Positions 1-8,998 of a DNA stretch of 64,000 bases are shown here, one piece after another. Source of the stretch: Paraflavitalea devenefica (GTDB taxonomy: Bacteria > Bacteroidota > Bacteroidia > Chitinophagales > Chitinophagaceae). The stretch spans positions 930,001 through 994,000 of the forward strand of contig NZ_JAARML010000001.1 in assembly GCF_011759375.1 (NCBI RefSeq), given 5' to 3'. The translations under genes were made by a program, and so were the position numbers. The notes under the pieces are model-generated. The model was not told the DNA's origin. It saw only the letters and a list, made by a program, of their open reading frames with translations, and searched no databases. How positions within the stretch are numbered: the first letter of the stretch is position 1; each line of letters opens with the position of its first letter.

Positions 1-137
1 CCTGGAAGCTTTCCTATATGGCAGAACTGGGATTGGGCCCTATAAAACTGTACGGCTCTTATGCTAATGAAAGCATCTTTGAAAACGGACTGGACTTAAC
101 TCCCTACAGCGTAGGCGTAAGGATTAATAGCTGGTAA
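1..137 (+). CDS. C-terminal end of an outer-membrane beta-barrel-like protein (partial)
   Basis: The window opens inside a reading frame that runs from base 3 to a TAA at 135-137. The 44 visible residues alternate hydrophobic and polar/aromatic residues (for example ELGLGPIKLYGSYANES) and finish with GVRINSW, as the last strands of an outer-membrane beta-barrel do. The C-terminal aromatic residue is typical of barrel proteins recognised by the BAM machinery. The 5' part lies outside the window, so the family cannot be named. A strong inverted repeat follows at 166-222. Confidence 0.55.
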   Translation, partial: WKLSYMAELGLGPIKLYGSYANESIFENGLDLTPYSVGVRINSW

Positions 138-165
138 CAACACGAGTATAGCCCTGAAAATGTAA

Positions 166-222
166 GCCGGGAAGGCGGAAAGGCCTGCAGTAAATCATTT
201 ACCGCCTTCCAGCCTTCCCGGC
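166..222. terminator. Bidirectional hairpin between convergent genes
   Basis: The arm GCCGGGAAGGC at 166-176 is the exact reverse complement of 212-222, and the stem continues with GGAAAGGC (177-184) against GCCTTCC (204-210) with one bulge. A T-run (CAACTTTTT) follows on the plus strand. It lies between the convergent barrel-protein tail and the DMT gene, so it probably ends both transcripts. The left arm is also a dispersed repeat: the 20 bases at 165-184 recur exactly at 26098-26117. Confidence 0.6.
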
Positions 223-231
223 AACTTTTTA

Positions 232-675
232 TCACTTCCTGTTCACCAGCCAGGCGCCCACGATCAGGCACACAATACCAATCATCTTCTGCAAAGTGAT
301 CGGGCTTTCCTTCATCCCCAGCACACCAAAATGATCCATCAGCAGGGCCGTAACCAGTTGCCCCGCAATAATGAGCACAAACATATTGGCAGCGCCTATC
401 TCCTGCACCGACACCAGCACCACCGTCACCACAAATACCCCCAGCAGGCCACCGGTAAACTTATACCAGTTTACATCACTATAGGCCGACAAGGCAGGAA
501 ATGCCTGTTTGGAAAACAATAATAGGAGGGCCAGTGCAATCGTTCCCCCCACGAAAGAAATGAAAGCAGCCAGTATAGGATGGTTAAGGGCCGACCTCAA
601 TTGGGCATTAATACCAGACTGTACCGTCATCGCCACACCCGCCAGTACAGGCAGAATATAGAACAGGAATTTCAT
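232..675 (-). CDS. DMT-superfamily transporter, YdcZ/DUF606-like
   Basis: A 147-residue, very hydrophobic protein with five likely membrane helices. The sequence LPVLAGVAMTVQSGINAQLR near the N-terminus and the NMFVLIIAGQLVTALLMDHFG segment in the second half are characteristic of the YdcZ (DUF606) family of small drug/metabolite-type transporters; family members are usually about 140-150 residues, so this is full length. The start was taken as the ATG at 675; a TTG four codons upstream (687) is in frame but less likely. Substrate is unknown. It stands alone, with the L,D-transpeptidase gene starting divergently 245 bp away. Confidence 0.75.
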   Translation of the reverse strand: MKFLFYILPVLAGVAMTVQSGINAQLRSALNHPILAAFISFVGGTIALALLLLFSKQAFPALSAYSDVNWYKFTGGLLGVFVVTVVLVSVQEIGAANMFVLIIAGQLVTALLMDHFGVLGMKESPITLQKMIGIVCLIVGAWLVNRK

Positions 676-920
676 GAACTTCTTCAATTTGAAGCAGCAA
701 GTTCATGAATATCATGGAAAAATACAATTCGCATAAAAGTACCGGCCCGGTTGCAAGATTGGTACACAATTAGCTTATTGTTAAAGACCCTGTTAAAACT
801 TATCCCCATAAAAAATATTTTTATTTCCTTATACGTTATCCTGTGAGGTTACCTGTTAAAAGCATTCATTCATTTAAACATCTTACCCATCGGCTGGTCT
901 CTACACAAACCATGCTTATT

Positions 921-1475
921 ATGAAACGCCAACACATCGTCGCACTATTCCTCTTATCATTTGTGGGCTTAGCTGCCTTTAAAACCATTGAAACAAGAGT
1001 AATCAAGAAACGGTTCTTTAAAAGTGAACCCACAGGTATTGTCTATGTCATTGTAGATAAGTCGGACTATGAACTACAGGTATATGATGAGGAAGGCTGG
1101 TATGCTACCTACCCGGTCGTGTTTGGCAATAAAAACCTGGGAGATAAAATGATGGAGGGCGACCGCAAAACGCCCGAAGGCACTTTCAAGATCATTTCCA
1201 AGAGGCCTCACGCCAAGTGGCATAAAATGCTCATGCTGGATTATCCCAATACAGAAAGCTATCAAAAATTCAACCAGCGCAAGTCGCAGGGCATCATCCC
1301 CAAAAATGCCAAAATAGGTGGCGGTATCGCCATCCACGGCACCTGGCCCAATGACAATATCGTGGTGGATGATTATACCAACTGGACCAATGGTTGCGTA
1401 GCCGTCAAGAACAATGACCTGGATGAGTTGGAAACCTATTTACCCATCGGCACCAAAGTCATCATCCGTCAATAA
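921..1475 (+). CDS. L,D-transpeptidase (YkuD domain), exported
   Basis: A 184-residue protein with an N-terminal hydrophobic segment (residues 6-20) that could be a signal peptide or anchor, followed by a YkuD catalytic domain. The domain is shown by the early strand IVYVIVDKSDYELQVY, the DRKTPEGTF motif, GIAIHGT (His139) and the catalytic NWTNGCVAV segment with Cys159. These enzymes form or edit 3-3 cross-links in peptidoglycan, or attach proteins to it, in the periplasm. The ATG at 921 places the signal segment at the very N-terminus; in-frame GTG 843 and ATG 912 would add residues with no conserved features. The gene overlaps the convergent hydrolase gene by 7 bp at their stop codons. Confidence 0.85.
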   Translation: MKRQHIVALFLLSFVGLAAFKTIETRVIKKRFFKSEPTGIVYVIVDKSDYELQVYDEEGWYATYPVVFGNKNLGDKMMEGDRKTPEGTFKIISKRPHAKWHKMLMLDYPNTESYQKFNQRKSQGIIPKNAKIGGGIAIHGTWPNDNIVVDDYTNWTNGCVAVKNNDLDELETYLPIGTKVIIRQ

Positions 1476-2410
1476 TTCAAAAAAGCCTTTATTTCCCGTT
1501 TCCACTTTTCCGGTTCCCTGTTGCAGAGGGATTCATGTTTGGCTGTTTCATACACCACCAGCTTTTTATTAGGGTGTGGTATGTTATTAAAAATAGCATC
1601 CGACTCAGCCCTCGTTACCCGCGCATCTTTAGCGCCATGCTGCACCAGTACCGGGCAGGTCATCTGCTTCACATAGTCTTCCGGCTTAAGGCCAAAAGCC
1701 CAGAACCCCCGCACCGTACCGCCCCAGAAGGTAAGCAACCCGGCAATGGGCTGCTCCGGCAATCCCATCGTCCGTATCCTTCCTTTTGCGGCGGCCGACA
1801 GGCTTCCGTAGGATAGCTCCATGATCACTTTTTCAGGCTTCACCCCATAATCTGCCACAGCATGTGCAATCGTGGCAGCGCCTAAAGAAACGCCCCACAA
1901 TACAATATTCTTTTCGCCTTTGGCGCGGATATAATCATAGGCCGCCTTCACATCATTGGCCTCGCGGTAGCCAATGGTCGACACGTTGCCTTCACTGTTG
2001 CCATGCGCCCTGAAGTCAATCAACATCGTATTAAAACCTATATCGTGCATATAATATGCCTCCTCCAGTATCCTGCCGCTGGAGGAACCATGTCCATGAA
2101 ACAGGATCACCGTTCCCCTGGCGCTGTCGCGCGGTATATACCACCCGGATAAGCGCAGGCCATCAGCCGTCATTAAAGAAAGAGTATCAAAGGGAAGTTT
2201 AGGGCGGGCGGTGTTGACAGACTTGGGATATTGAAGACCAAACAGGATGACCTTTGTTTTCTCCCAGCGGTTCATCAGCTCCGGCTTCTTTACTACAGCC
2301 GTTCTATCATCATAGAAATAAGTGAACTTAAGCGCATGGAATACAGCCATGATATTGAGCAAAAGGAACAGGACAATAAGTACCCGCAGGGCTCTTCGTA
2401 ATAATCTCAT
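1469..2410 (-). CDS. Alpha/beta hydrolase, membrane-anchored
   Basis: A 313-residue protein: N-terminal membrane segment (about residues 8-28), then an alpha/beta-hydrolase fold. The oxyanion-hole motif is ILFHGHGSSSG (residues 102-112), the nucleophile elbow is LWGVSLGA with Ser175, and a late GAKDARVT and KHESLC supply the likely Asp and His of the triad. It resembles the BEM46/YqkD-type serine hydrolases that face the outside of the cell membrane. The substrate cannot be predicted. The ATG at 2410 is preferred because it begins directly with the basic residues that precede the membrane helix; the open frame extends 44 codons further upstream without conserved sequence. Its stop overlaps the L,D-transpeptidase stop. 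Confidence 0.8.
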   Translation of the reverse strand: MRLLRRALRVLIVLFLLLNIMAVFHALKFTYFYDDRTAVVKKPELMNRWEKTKVILFGLQYPKSVNTARPKLPFDTLSLMTADGLRLSGWYIPRDSARGTVILFHGHGSSSGRILEEAYYMHDIGFNTMLIDFRAHGNSEGNVSTIGYREANDVKAAYDYIRAKGEKNIVLWGVSLGAATIAHAVADYGVKPEKVIMELSYGSLSAAAKGRIRTMGLPEQPIAGLLTFWGGTVRGFWAFGLKPEDYVKQMTCPVLVQHGAKDARVTRAESDAIFNNIPHPNKKLVVYETAKHESLCNREPEKWKREIKAFLNY

Positions 2411-2612
2411 GAGGGGTTTAGTAGTTTTACTGATGCAGCCCCTGATGCATAAAATTTGTCTTACAATAGCATCTCCGGCCAACGAATCTGGCATGAATAT
2501 CGTACTTAATAGCAGATTTCGGCATATCCTTGAAAAACCCAATTACCATTGGGAGATAGAACAAGTCATATAACATTGGTAATCAGAAAACGGCCAATGT
2601 TTCCGTCTCTAT

Positions 2613-2646
2613 GAAAACCCCATATTACTCCAGCCATGGGGTTTTC
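2613..2646. terminator. Hairpin downstream of acs
   Basis: A perfect 11-bp stem (GAAAACCCCAT at 2613-2623 with ATGGGGTTTTC at 2636-2646) lies between the start of the hydrolase gene and the 3' end of acs. The best T-run follows on the plus strand, but the stem itself ends in TTTTC on the minus strand, so it may stop acs transcription and also shield against antisense transcription. Confidence 0.5.
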
Positions 2647-2663
2647 TTTTTATACATTACGGC

Positions 2664-4577
2664 TTATAACTTTCCGTTCTTGATCTCATCCACTACAGCA
2701 GGGTCCAGCAGGGTAGAAGTATCGCCCAGTTTATCCGTTTCGCCTTCCGCAATCTTACGCAGTATTCTCCGCATGATCTTACCGCTTCTTGTCTTGGGCA
2801 GGCCACTTACAAACTGGATCTTATCCGGCTTGGCAATGGGACCTATAATACGGGAAACAGTTTGTGTAATATCCTGCCTGGTTAACTTATCATCCTGCTT
2901 ACTGCCCTGGAAGATCACAAAGGCGTAAATACCCTGCCCTTTAATATCGTGGGGATAGCCTACTACGGCACTTTCCACTACGCCCGTATGCATGTTGATG
3001 GCATTCTCCACTTCCGCGGTACCGATGCGGTGACCACTCACGTTGAGCACATCATCCACCCGGCCGGTTATGCGATAATTGCCCTGTTCATCACGCAGGC
3101 AGCCATCGCCCGTAAAGTATAAATTATCGTAGGTAGCAAAATAGTTCTGGCGGCAACGCTCATGATCACCATAGGTGGTGCGCAACATGCCTGGCCAGGG
3201 GAATTTAATACAAAGGTTACCACTCACGCCATTGCCTGTTACTTCCTTGCCATTCTCATCTACCAGGATGGGTTGTACACCCGGCAGCGGTAGGGTGGCA
3301 AAAGAGGGCTTGGCAGGTGTAACGCCAGCCATATTAGAGATCAGCATACCCCCGGTTTCTGTTTGCCACCAGGTATCTACAATGGGGCATTTCTTTTTAC
3401 CGATATGCTCATCATACCAATGCCAGGCTTCTTCATTGATCGGCTCACCCACGGTGCCCAGTACTTTTAAGGAGCTGAGGTCATGCTTCTCTACCGGCCC
3501 CAGTCCAAAGCCCATCAGGCTACGGATAGCGGTAGGCGCTGTATAAAGGATATTTACTTTATACTTATCTACAATATCCCAGAAGCGGCCGGCATCAGGC
3601 CAGGTAGGCACCCCTTCAAACATCAGCGTTGTAGCGCCCGCACTCAAAGGCCCATACACAATATAGCTATGCCCGGTGATCCAACCGATATCTGCCGTAC
3701 AGAAATACACATCACCCGGCTGGTACTGGAATACGTTTACAAAAGAATAATTGGTATAGATCATGTACCCGCCACAGGTATGCACTACCCCTTTGGGTTT
3801 GCCGGTGGAGCCGGAAGTGTACAGGATAAACAACATGTCTTCCGCATCCATCACTTCGGCCGGACAATCGGGATTGCCCTGTGTTTCCACCTTCCTTACT
3901 TCATCTTCCCACCACACATCACGACCCTTGATCATGGATACCGCTGTACGGGTGCGGGTTAAAACGATCACCCGCTTTACAAAGGGGCATTGTACCAGGG
4001 CATCATCAATAACGCTCTTTAGCGGGATGTCCTTATTGCCGCGGTAAGCGCCATCACTGGTAACTACATACTCCGCTTTCGCATCCTGCAAGCGGTCGGC
4101 AATGCTTTGGGCGCTGAAGCCGCCGAATACTACGGAATGAATAGCACCTATCCGGGCGCAGGCCAGTATGGCAATAGCCAGCTCGGGTACCATCCCCATA
4201 TAAATACAAACACGATCGCCCTTGCGGACTCCATTATTTTTAAGCACATTGGCAAACTGCACTACCTTATTATACAGTTCGCGGTAAGTGAGTACACGGT
4301 GATATTCCTCCGGATCATTGGGCTCCCAGATAATGGCCGGCTTGTTACCAAGCTTTTCCAGGTGGCGGTCAATACAATTCTCCGTAATATTCAATTGGGC
4401 TCCGCTGAACCATTTGATCGTGGGCTTCTTAAAATCCCATTCCAGTACTTTATCCCAGGGCTTGTGCCATTGGAAATGGGAGGCGATATCACCCCAGAAT
4501 GCTTCGGGATCATCAACACTCTTCTTATAGGCTGCCTGATATTGTTCTGCTGATCTGATCTGGTAAGGATATGACAT
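2664..4577 (-). CDS. acs: Acetyl-CoA synthetase
   Basis: A 637-residue AMP-forming acetate:CoA ligase, full length for the family. Visible landmarks: the N-terminal ACAS region (WFSGAQLNITENCIDRH), the P-loop YTSGSTGKPKG (253-263), the acetate-pocket motif TWWQTETGG whose Trp404 restricts the enzyme to short acids, the hinge YRITGRVDDVLNVSGHRIGTAEVE and the C-terminal KTRSGKIMRR with Lys600, the lysine that catalyses adenylation and is acetylated in relatives. It converts acetate, ATP and CoA to acetyl-CoA in the cytoplasm. It is divergent from an MHS-family transporter starting at 4834, which suggests, but does not prove, that the transporter imports acetate or another monocarboxylate. Confidence 0.95.
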   Translation of the reverse strand: MSYPYQIRSAEQYQAAYKKSVDDPEAFWGDIASHFQWHKPWDKVLEWDFKKPTIKWFSGAQLNITENCIDRHLEKLGNKPAIIWEPNDPEEYHRVLTYRELYNKVVQFANVLKNNGVRKGDRVCIYMGMVPELAIAILACARIGAIHSVVFGGFSAQSIADRLQDAKAEYVVTSDGAYRGNKDIPLKSVIDDALVQCPFVKRVIVLTRTRTAVSMIKGRDVWWEDEVRKVETQGNPDCPAEVMDAEDMLFILYTSGSTGKPKGVVHTCGGYMIYTNYSFVNVFQYQPGDVYFCTADIGWITGHSYIVYGPLSAGATTLMFEGVPTWPDAGRFWDIVDKYKVNILYTAPTAIRSLMGFGLGPVEKHDLSSLKVLGTVGEPINEEAWHWYDEHIGKKKCPIVDTWWQTETGGMLISNMAGVTPAKPSFATLPLPGVQPILVDENGKEVTGNGVSGNLCIKFPWPGMLRTTYGDHERCRQNYFATYDNLYFTGDGCLRDEQGNYRITGRVDDVLNVSGHRIGTAEVENAINMHTGVVESAVVGYPHDIKGQGIYAFVIFQGSKQDDKLTRQDITQTVSRIIGPIAKPDKIQFVSGLPKTRSGKIMRRILRKIAEGETDKLGDTSTLLDPAVVDEIKNGKL

Positions 4578-4629
4578 AAACGGGTCGTTTACCTTGTTGT
4601 TTTGGACGCTAAAAATACAACAGTTTGAA

Positions 4630-4784
4630 TTTGAAAATGTGTTGAGTTGAAAATTTGAAAATTATTTATCTGTATACCTGTGTCTCGTTTTATAGCCGTT
4701 GGATACCAATTAACCCTATCCGCTACAGTAAACTCCGCTAAATTAATCGACTATTTCAACCAATAGTATTACCACATTTTCAAA
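4630..4784. repeat. TTTGAAAAT-word repeat with separated inverted copy
   Basis: The 255-bp acs/transporter spacer has words built on TTTGAAAAT at its acs end (TTTGAAAATGTG at 4630-4641, then more of the same to about 4664) and the reverse complement at the other (CACATTTTCAAA at 4773-4784, then CAAATTTTCAAATTA at about 4810-4824). The 12-bp arms match exactly and are 131 bases apart. The arms sit close to the two start codons, so they overlap both presumed promoter regions. Confidence 0.5.
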
Positions 4785-4833
4785 ACTTGTCGCGCCTTGC
4801 GGGATTATCAAATTTTCAAATTATCTTCCCAGC

Positions 4834-6378
4834 ATGAATAAAACGACTGCTGCCCCGGCGGCAATAATCCGTCAGGTCATCATTGCATCCTCCGTAGGTA
4901 CCATGATTGAATGGTATGACTTCTACATCTTCGGGATGCTTGCCAAAACCATCAGTACACAATTCTTTCCGGAGGGCAATGCTACAGCCGCCCTGCTCAG
5001 TACCCTGGCTATCTTTGCCGCAGGGTTTATCGTTCGTCCCTTTGGGGCCCTGGTCTTTGGCCGCCTGGGCGACCTGATAGGCCGTAAGTACACCTTCCTG
5101 CTCACCCTTATATTAATGGGAGGCTCTACCTTCCTCATCGGCCTGGTGCCCGGCTATAAAAGCATCGGTATGGCTGCTCCCTTGCTGGTATTGACACTGA
5201 GATTGGTTCAGGGCCTGGCCTTAGGTGGTGAATACGGCGGCGCGGCAACTTATGTAGCAGAATTTTCTCCTCCCAATAAACGGGGCTATTATACCAGTTG
5301 GATACAAACCACCGCTACCCTGGGCTTATTCGTTGCACTGGGCGTAATCATGCTGGTAAAGCTCAATATGACCGATGAGCAGTTCAATGCTCCCTGGGGC
5401 GGCTGGCGCTATCCGTTCTGGGTGTCCATCTTCCTCGTGATCGTTTCCATTTATATACGGATGAAAATGGAAGAATCGCCTTTGTTCAGCAAACTGAAAA
5501 AGGAAGGCAAAACTTCTACCAACCCGCTGAAAGAAAGCTTCCGGCATAAGGCTAATTTTAAAATGGTACTGCTGGCGCTGTTTGGCGCAGTGATGGGGCA
5601 GGGCGTTATCTGGTATACCGGCCAGTTCTATGCCCAAAGTTTCCTGGAAACAAAATGCAGTATGGGCTTTGAGCAAAGCCGTACCATCATGTTATGGGCC
5701 ATCGCTTTTGCCACCCCGTTCTTCCTGCTCTTTGGCTGGCTGAGTGACAGGATCGGCCGGAAATGGATCATGCTGGGAGGGATGTTGCTGGGTGTACTAT
5801 TATACCGGCCTATCTTCACTACCTTCTTAAAAGATACCGATATCAAAGAATGGCAAAAAACGCAGAACACCATTCTTAAGAAAGAGACAAGTGTATCCGT
5901 GCATAAAACAGATTCTGTATGGCAGGTAACTACCCAATACGAAACGCCTGATGGTGCCAAATTTACCAAGACCGTAACAGATACATTAACAGCAGCAAGG
6001 CCTGTAATGTACCAGGCGACGGAGACCCCTAAAAATACCGTGTACAGCAATAAAGAGGTCAATGGCACCACTTATATTAAATTCATTTTCCTGGTATGGA
6101 TAATGATCGTACTGGTAACCATGGTATATGGTCCCATTGCCGCTTTCCTGGTAGAAATGTTCCCCACCAAAATACGTTATACCTCCATGAGCCTGCCCTA
6201 CCATATCGGCAATGGCGTATTTGGCGGACTGGTCCCTTTCATCGGTTTATTATTGACCACTACCTATCCCAAAGATCCGCTGGTAGGTCTTTGGTATCCC
6301 ATTGGTATTGCCGCCCTGTGCTTCATCATCGGCAGTATTTACCTCAATAACAGAATTGATAAAGACGTAACTGATTAA
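4834..6378 (+). CDS. MFS transporter, metabolite:H+ symporter (MHS) family, with periplasmic insertion
   Basis: A 514-residue protein with 12 predicted helices. MHS hallmarks are GTMIEWYDFYIFGMLA at residues 22-37, the cytoplasmic loop motif GRLGDLIGRK (76-85), RLVQGLALGGEYGGAATYVAEF (123-144) and the repeat motif GWLSDRIGRK (301-310). Relatives import organic acids, betaine, proline or shikimate with protons. Unusually, about 85 hydrophilic residues (roughly 328-413) are inserted between helices 9 and 10, which should lie in the periplasm. A tiny membrane protein begins 10 bp after the stop, and acs is divergent upstream. Together these point to a carboxylate importer; the substrate is inferred only from context. 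Confidence 0.85.
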   Translation: MNKTTAAPAAIIRQVIIASSVGTMIEWYDFYIFGMLAKTISTQFFPEGNATAALLSTLAIFAAGFIVRPFGALVFGRLGDLIGRKYTFLLTLILMGGSTFLIGLVPGYKSIGMAAPLLVLTLRLVQGLALGGEYGGAATYVAEFSPPNKRGYYTSWIQTTATLGLFVALGVIMLVKLNMTDEQFNAPWGGWRYPFWVSIFLVIVSIYIRMKMEESPLFSKLKKEGKTSTNPLKESFRHKANFKMVLLALFGAVMGQGVIWYTGQFYAQSFLETKCSMGFEQSRTIMLWAIAFATPFFLLFGWLSDRIGRKWIMLGGMLLGVLLYRPIFTTFLKDTDIKEWQKTQNTILKKETSVSVHKTDSVWQVTTQYETPDGAKFTKTVTDTLTAARPVMYQATETPKNTVYSNKEVNGTTYIKFIFLVWIMIVLVTMVYGPIAAFLVEMFPTKIRYTSMSLPYHIGNGVFGGLVPFIGLLLTTTYPKDPLVGLWYPIGIAALCFIIGSIYLNNRIDKDVTD

Positions 6379-6388
6379 ACGCGTTTGT

Positions 6389-6634
6389 ATGAATACAACA
6401 AAGAAATTATTAGGCATCGTATGGCTGTTGCTGGCGCCCGTGGTCATTTACTTTTTACTGCAGGGTGCTATTACCCATATTGATCCCGCAGGAAAGAAAG
6501 ACATTAACAACCCGGTAATATGGGTGATCATTATTACCATCTTCACACCTATTGCCATTGGCCTGATGATCTTTGGCTACTATGCATGGAAGGGAGAATA
6601 TGAACACCTGCCGGAGAACTCGGAAGAAGTATAA
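6389..6634 (+). CDS. Small two-helix membrane protein downstream of the MHS transporter
   Basis: An 81-residue protein with two strong membrane helices (about residues 7-27 and 43-65), a short polar loop (HIDPAGKKDINNPV) between them and an acidic C-terminal tail (EYEHLPENSEEV). It starts 10 bp after the transporter stop and so is almost certainly cotranscribed with it. I do not recognise a characterised family. By analogy with other small subunits of secondary transporters it could stabilise the transporter or dock onto its enlarged periplasmic loop, but that is a guess. Confidence 0.7.
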   Translation: MNTTKKLLGIVWLLLAPVVIYFLLQGAITHIDPAGKKDINNPVIWVIIITIFTPIAIGLMIFGYYAWKGEYEHLPENSEEV

Positions 6635-6832
6635 ATGGACGGGCTGACAAATGGACGGCTGGCCCTCGATTTGCAAACATCTAAAGAATAAACTAATATG
6701 TCTCCGGTGGCCCTGTTCCGGGTCTTTTGGCAGTCATAAGCAGCCAAAATAGCTTCCATACGTTAGTTTAGCCGCGTATCATTTAATTGTTAAAAAAACC
6801 CAAACGCGCTAACATTTCGCCGGTTTGGGGGT

Positions 6833-6840
6833 TATATTTG
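6833..6840 (+). promoter_or_regulatory. Bacteroidetes-type -7 box (TATATTTG)
   Basis: TATATTTG matches the TAnnTTTG -7 consensus of the Bacteroidetes primary sigma factor and lies 19 bp before the ATG at 6860. No convincing -33 TTG was found at the usual spacing, so this is a moderate candidate. Confidence 0.45.
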
Positions 6841-6859
6841 TGTTGTCAGTAAATTGATT

Positions 6860-7234
6860 ATGAAGCAGGCAAGCAAAAAATATCAAGCATCAACAAGCTG
6901 GAAAATCTTTCCGGCCATTGGCATGATGTTGTTATTGCTCCTGCTTACCAGCATGAACTTCTTTATCTATTCTTCCCCTGAGTCGCCCATCAAAACCTGC
7001 TGGTCGGCCAGTAATGAAGAAGAATCACCCGAAACAAACAATCCCTGCTCCCCTGCGGGGCCGGATGAAAAATCTCCTAACAAGCCTGTTTCTGTCAATG
7101 AAGAATACATTCATGAAGGGCCAGACCTGGACCATCCCTTTTGGATAGATCCGCTTTTCGCCCATAAAATTCATGAAGCAGAGAAACTACAGATCGTTCA
7201 CTTCGAACTTATCACACCGCCTCCCAAAGCGTAG
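6860..7234 (+). CDS. Hypothetical single-pass membrane protein upstream of sulP
   Basis: A 124-residue protein with a basic N-terminus (MKQASKKYQ), one membrane helix (about residues 18-40, including MMLLLLLLTSMNFFIY), then a polar Pro/Glu/Asn-rich stretch with two Cys (KTCWSA and NNPCSP) and a C-terminal segment with several His (HEGPDLDHP, FAHKIHEAEK, VHFEL). The His-rich exported part could bind metal, but no family is recognised. The ATG at 6860 was chosen over an in-frame TTG two codons upstream. It is followed 175 bp later by the SulP transporter gene; cotranscription is uncertain. Confidence 0.6.
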   Translation: MKQASKKYQASTSWKIFPAIGMMLLLLLLTSMNFFIYSSPESPIKTCWSASNEEESPETNNPCSPAGPDEKSPNKPVSVNEEYIHEGPDLDHPFWIDPLFAHKIHEAEKLQIVHFELITPPPKA

Positions 7235-7409
7235 TCCCTCCCCTGCTTGTCATACGATTATACGTTTCCGTCAATTTTATTTTATTAACCCCTTTCCGGT
7301 AACCGGGAAAGGTATTGGTTGTCGATGCAATTGGTAAAATCGCATTCAATGCGGCTTATACCATCGTTCCGACACACAAATCGCATCTCATTTTCTCTAA
7401 ATTATTATT

Positions 7410-8993
7410 ATGGTGAAAAAGCCTGCAAGCTATTTACGTTCTCTTGGGTCTGATCTGCCCGCTTCAGTGGTGGTATTCCTGGTAGCGCTCCCGCTCTGTT
7501 TGGGTATTGCGATAGGATCTGGCGCGCCTCCATTTTCCGGCCTGATTGCCGGTATTGTGGGTGGTATTGTAATTGGCGCTTTAAGTGGTTCACAATTAAG
7601 TGTGAGCGGTCCGGCCGCCGGCCTCACTACTATCGTATTGGCAGCTATTACCGATCTCAAGGTATATGAGGCATTCCTGGTAGCCGTGGTATTGGCCGGT
7701 ATTATCCAGATTATATTGGGCTATCTGAAAGCCGGCGTATTGGGTGATTACATTCCCAATGCTGCTATTAAAGGGATGCTGGCCGCAATTGGTCTTATCC
7801 TGATCCTGAAACAAATACCACACCTGGTAGGTGATGAAGCCGATTTCCAGGGGGATGAATCTTTCAAGCAACGGGGTGGCGGCAATACATTCACCCATTT
7901 GATCCATGCCTTTAAGAATATGCTGCCTGTGGCATTGGCCATTGGCCTTGTTTCACTGGCCATCATGATCGTATGGGAAAAGATATCCAAAAAATCGAAA
8001 GTGCTGCAGCTTATACCCTCTGCAATGATAGTCGTTGTAGTGAGCGTCCTGATCAATGAATGGCTTAAAGCCAGCAGGCCCGATCTGGCATTGCAGGCAG
8101 CACACCTGGTTGATATACCTAAAGCCAGCACACCGAAAGAGTTCTTTTCCTTCTTTACCCATCCCGATTTCAGTCACCTGGGCAATATAACTGTATGGAC
8201 CGCCGCATTCACTATTGCCATCATTGCCAGCCTGGAAACATTGCTGAATATTGAGGCATCGGATGAGCTGGACCCTTATAAGCGGGTTACCCCTACCAAC
8301 CGGGAGTTGAAAGCTCAGGGCGTAGGTAACCTTGTGTCCGGCCTTATCGGCGGATTGCCCATTACGTCAGTGGTGGTACGTACCTCCGCCAACGTGAATG
8401 CCGGCGCCAAAACAAAAACATCAGCTATTTCCCATGGCGTCCTGTTACTGCTATGTGTGGCCCTGATACCGGGATTATTAAACCTTATCCCCTTCTCGGC
8501 ACTGGCTGCTGTATTGATCTATACCGGTTACAAGCTTACCAAACCTGCCCTGTATATCAAATATTACCAAAAAGGCCTGGATCAGTTCCTGCCATTTGTA
8601 ATTACCGTTATAGCCATCCTGCTTACCGATCTGCTGGTAGGTATCCTTATCGGCTGTTGCGCAGGATTGATCTTCGTATTCCGCAGCAATTTCAAATCGG
8701 CTGTATTTGTGGTCAATGATGACAATAAATACCTCTTCCGCCTGCGGAAAGATGTATCCTTCCTCAATAAGCCGATCGTTAAGAGAAAGCTGGAAGAAGT
8801 ACCTGCCGACTCTTATGTACTGATAGACGCCACGAGGGCTGATTTTATTGATAAGGACGTGATCGAAGTAATAGAAGATTTCCAGAAACATGCTCCTTTA
8901 AAGAACATTAAAGTAGAGCTGAAGAAAAGCGTATATAAAGAACAGGGGTTCTCTATCGCTTCTCCCAACAATCTTGTATTATCCAAAAACTAA
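7410..8993 (+). CDS. SulP-family anion transporter (probable bicarbonate transporter)
   Basis: A 527-residue SulP transporter. The first half begins SLGSDLPASVVVFLVALPLCLGIAIGSGAPPFSGLIAGIVGG, the canonical helix 1-2 region, and LSVSGPAAGLTTIV (helix 3) lines the anion site. About 12-14 helices end near residue 430, followed by a roughly 95-residue cytoplasmic tail (VPADSYVLIDATRADFIDKDVIEVIEDF) that looks like a STAS domain. SulP proteins carry sulfate, bicarbonate or related anions. A beta-carbonic anhydrase gene begins 5 bp after the stop, a pairing well known for bicarbonate-type SulP proteins, so Na+- or H+-coupled bicarbonate uptake is the best reading. Sulfate cannot be excluded. Confidence 0.85.
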   Translation: MVKKPASYLRSLGSDLPASVVVFLVALPLCLGIAIGSGAPPFSGLIAGIVGGIVIGALSGSQLSVSGPAAGLTTIVLAAITDLKVYEAFLVAVVLAGIIQIILGYLKAGVLGDYIPNAAIKGMLAAIGLILILKQIPHLVGDEADFQGDESFKQRGGGNTFTHLIHAFKNMLPVALAIGLVSLAIMIVWEKISKKSKVLQLIPSAMIVVVVSVLINEWLKASRPDLALQAAHLVDIPKASTPKEFFSFFTHPDFSHLGNITVWTAAFTIAIIASLETLLNIEASDELDPYKRVTPTNRELKAQGVGNLVSGLIGGLPITSVVVRTSANVNAGAKTKTSAISHGVLLLLCVALIPGLLNLIPFSALAAVLIYTGYKLTKPALYIKYYQKGLDQFLPFVITVIAILLTDLLVGILIGCCAGLIFVFRSNFKSAVFVVNDDNKYLFRLRKDVSFLNKPIVKRKLEEVPADSYVLIDATRADFIDKDVIEVIEDFQKHAPLKNIKVELKKSVYKEQGFSIASPNNLVLSKN

Positions 8994-8998
8994 TTACC

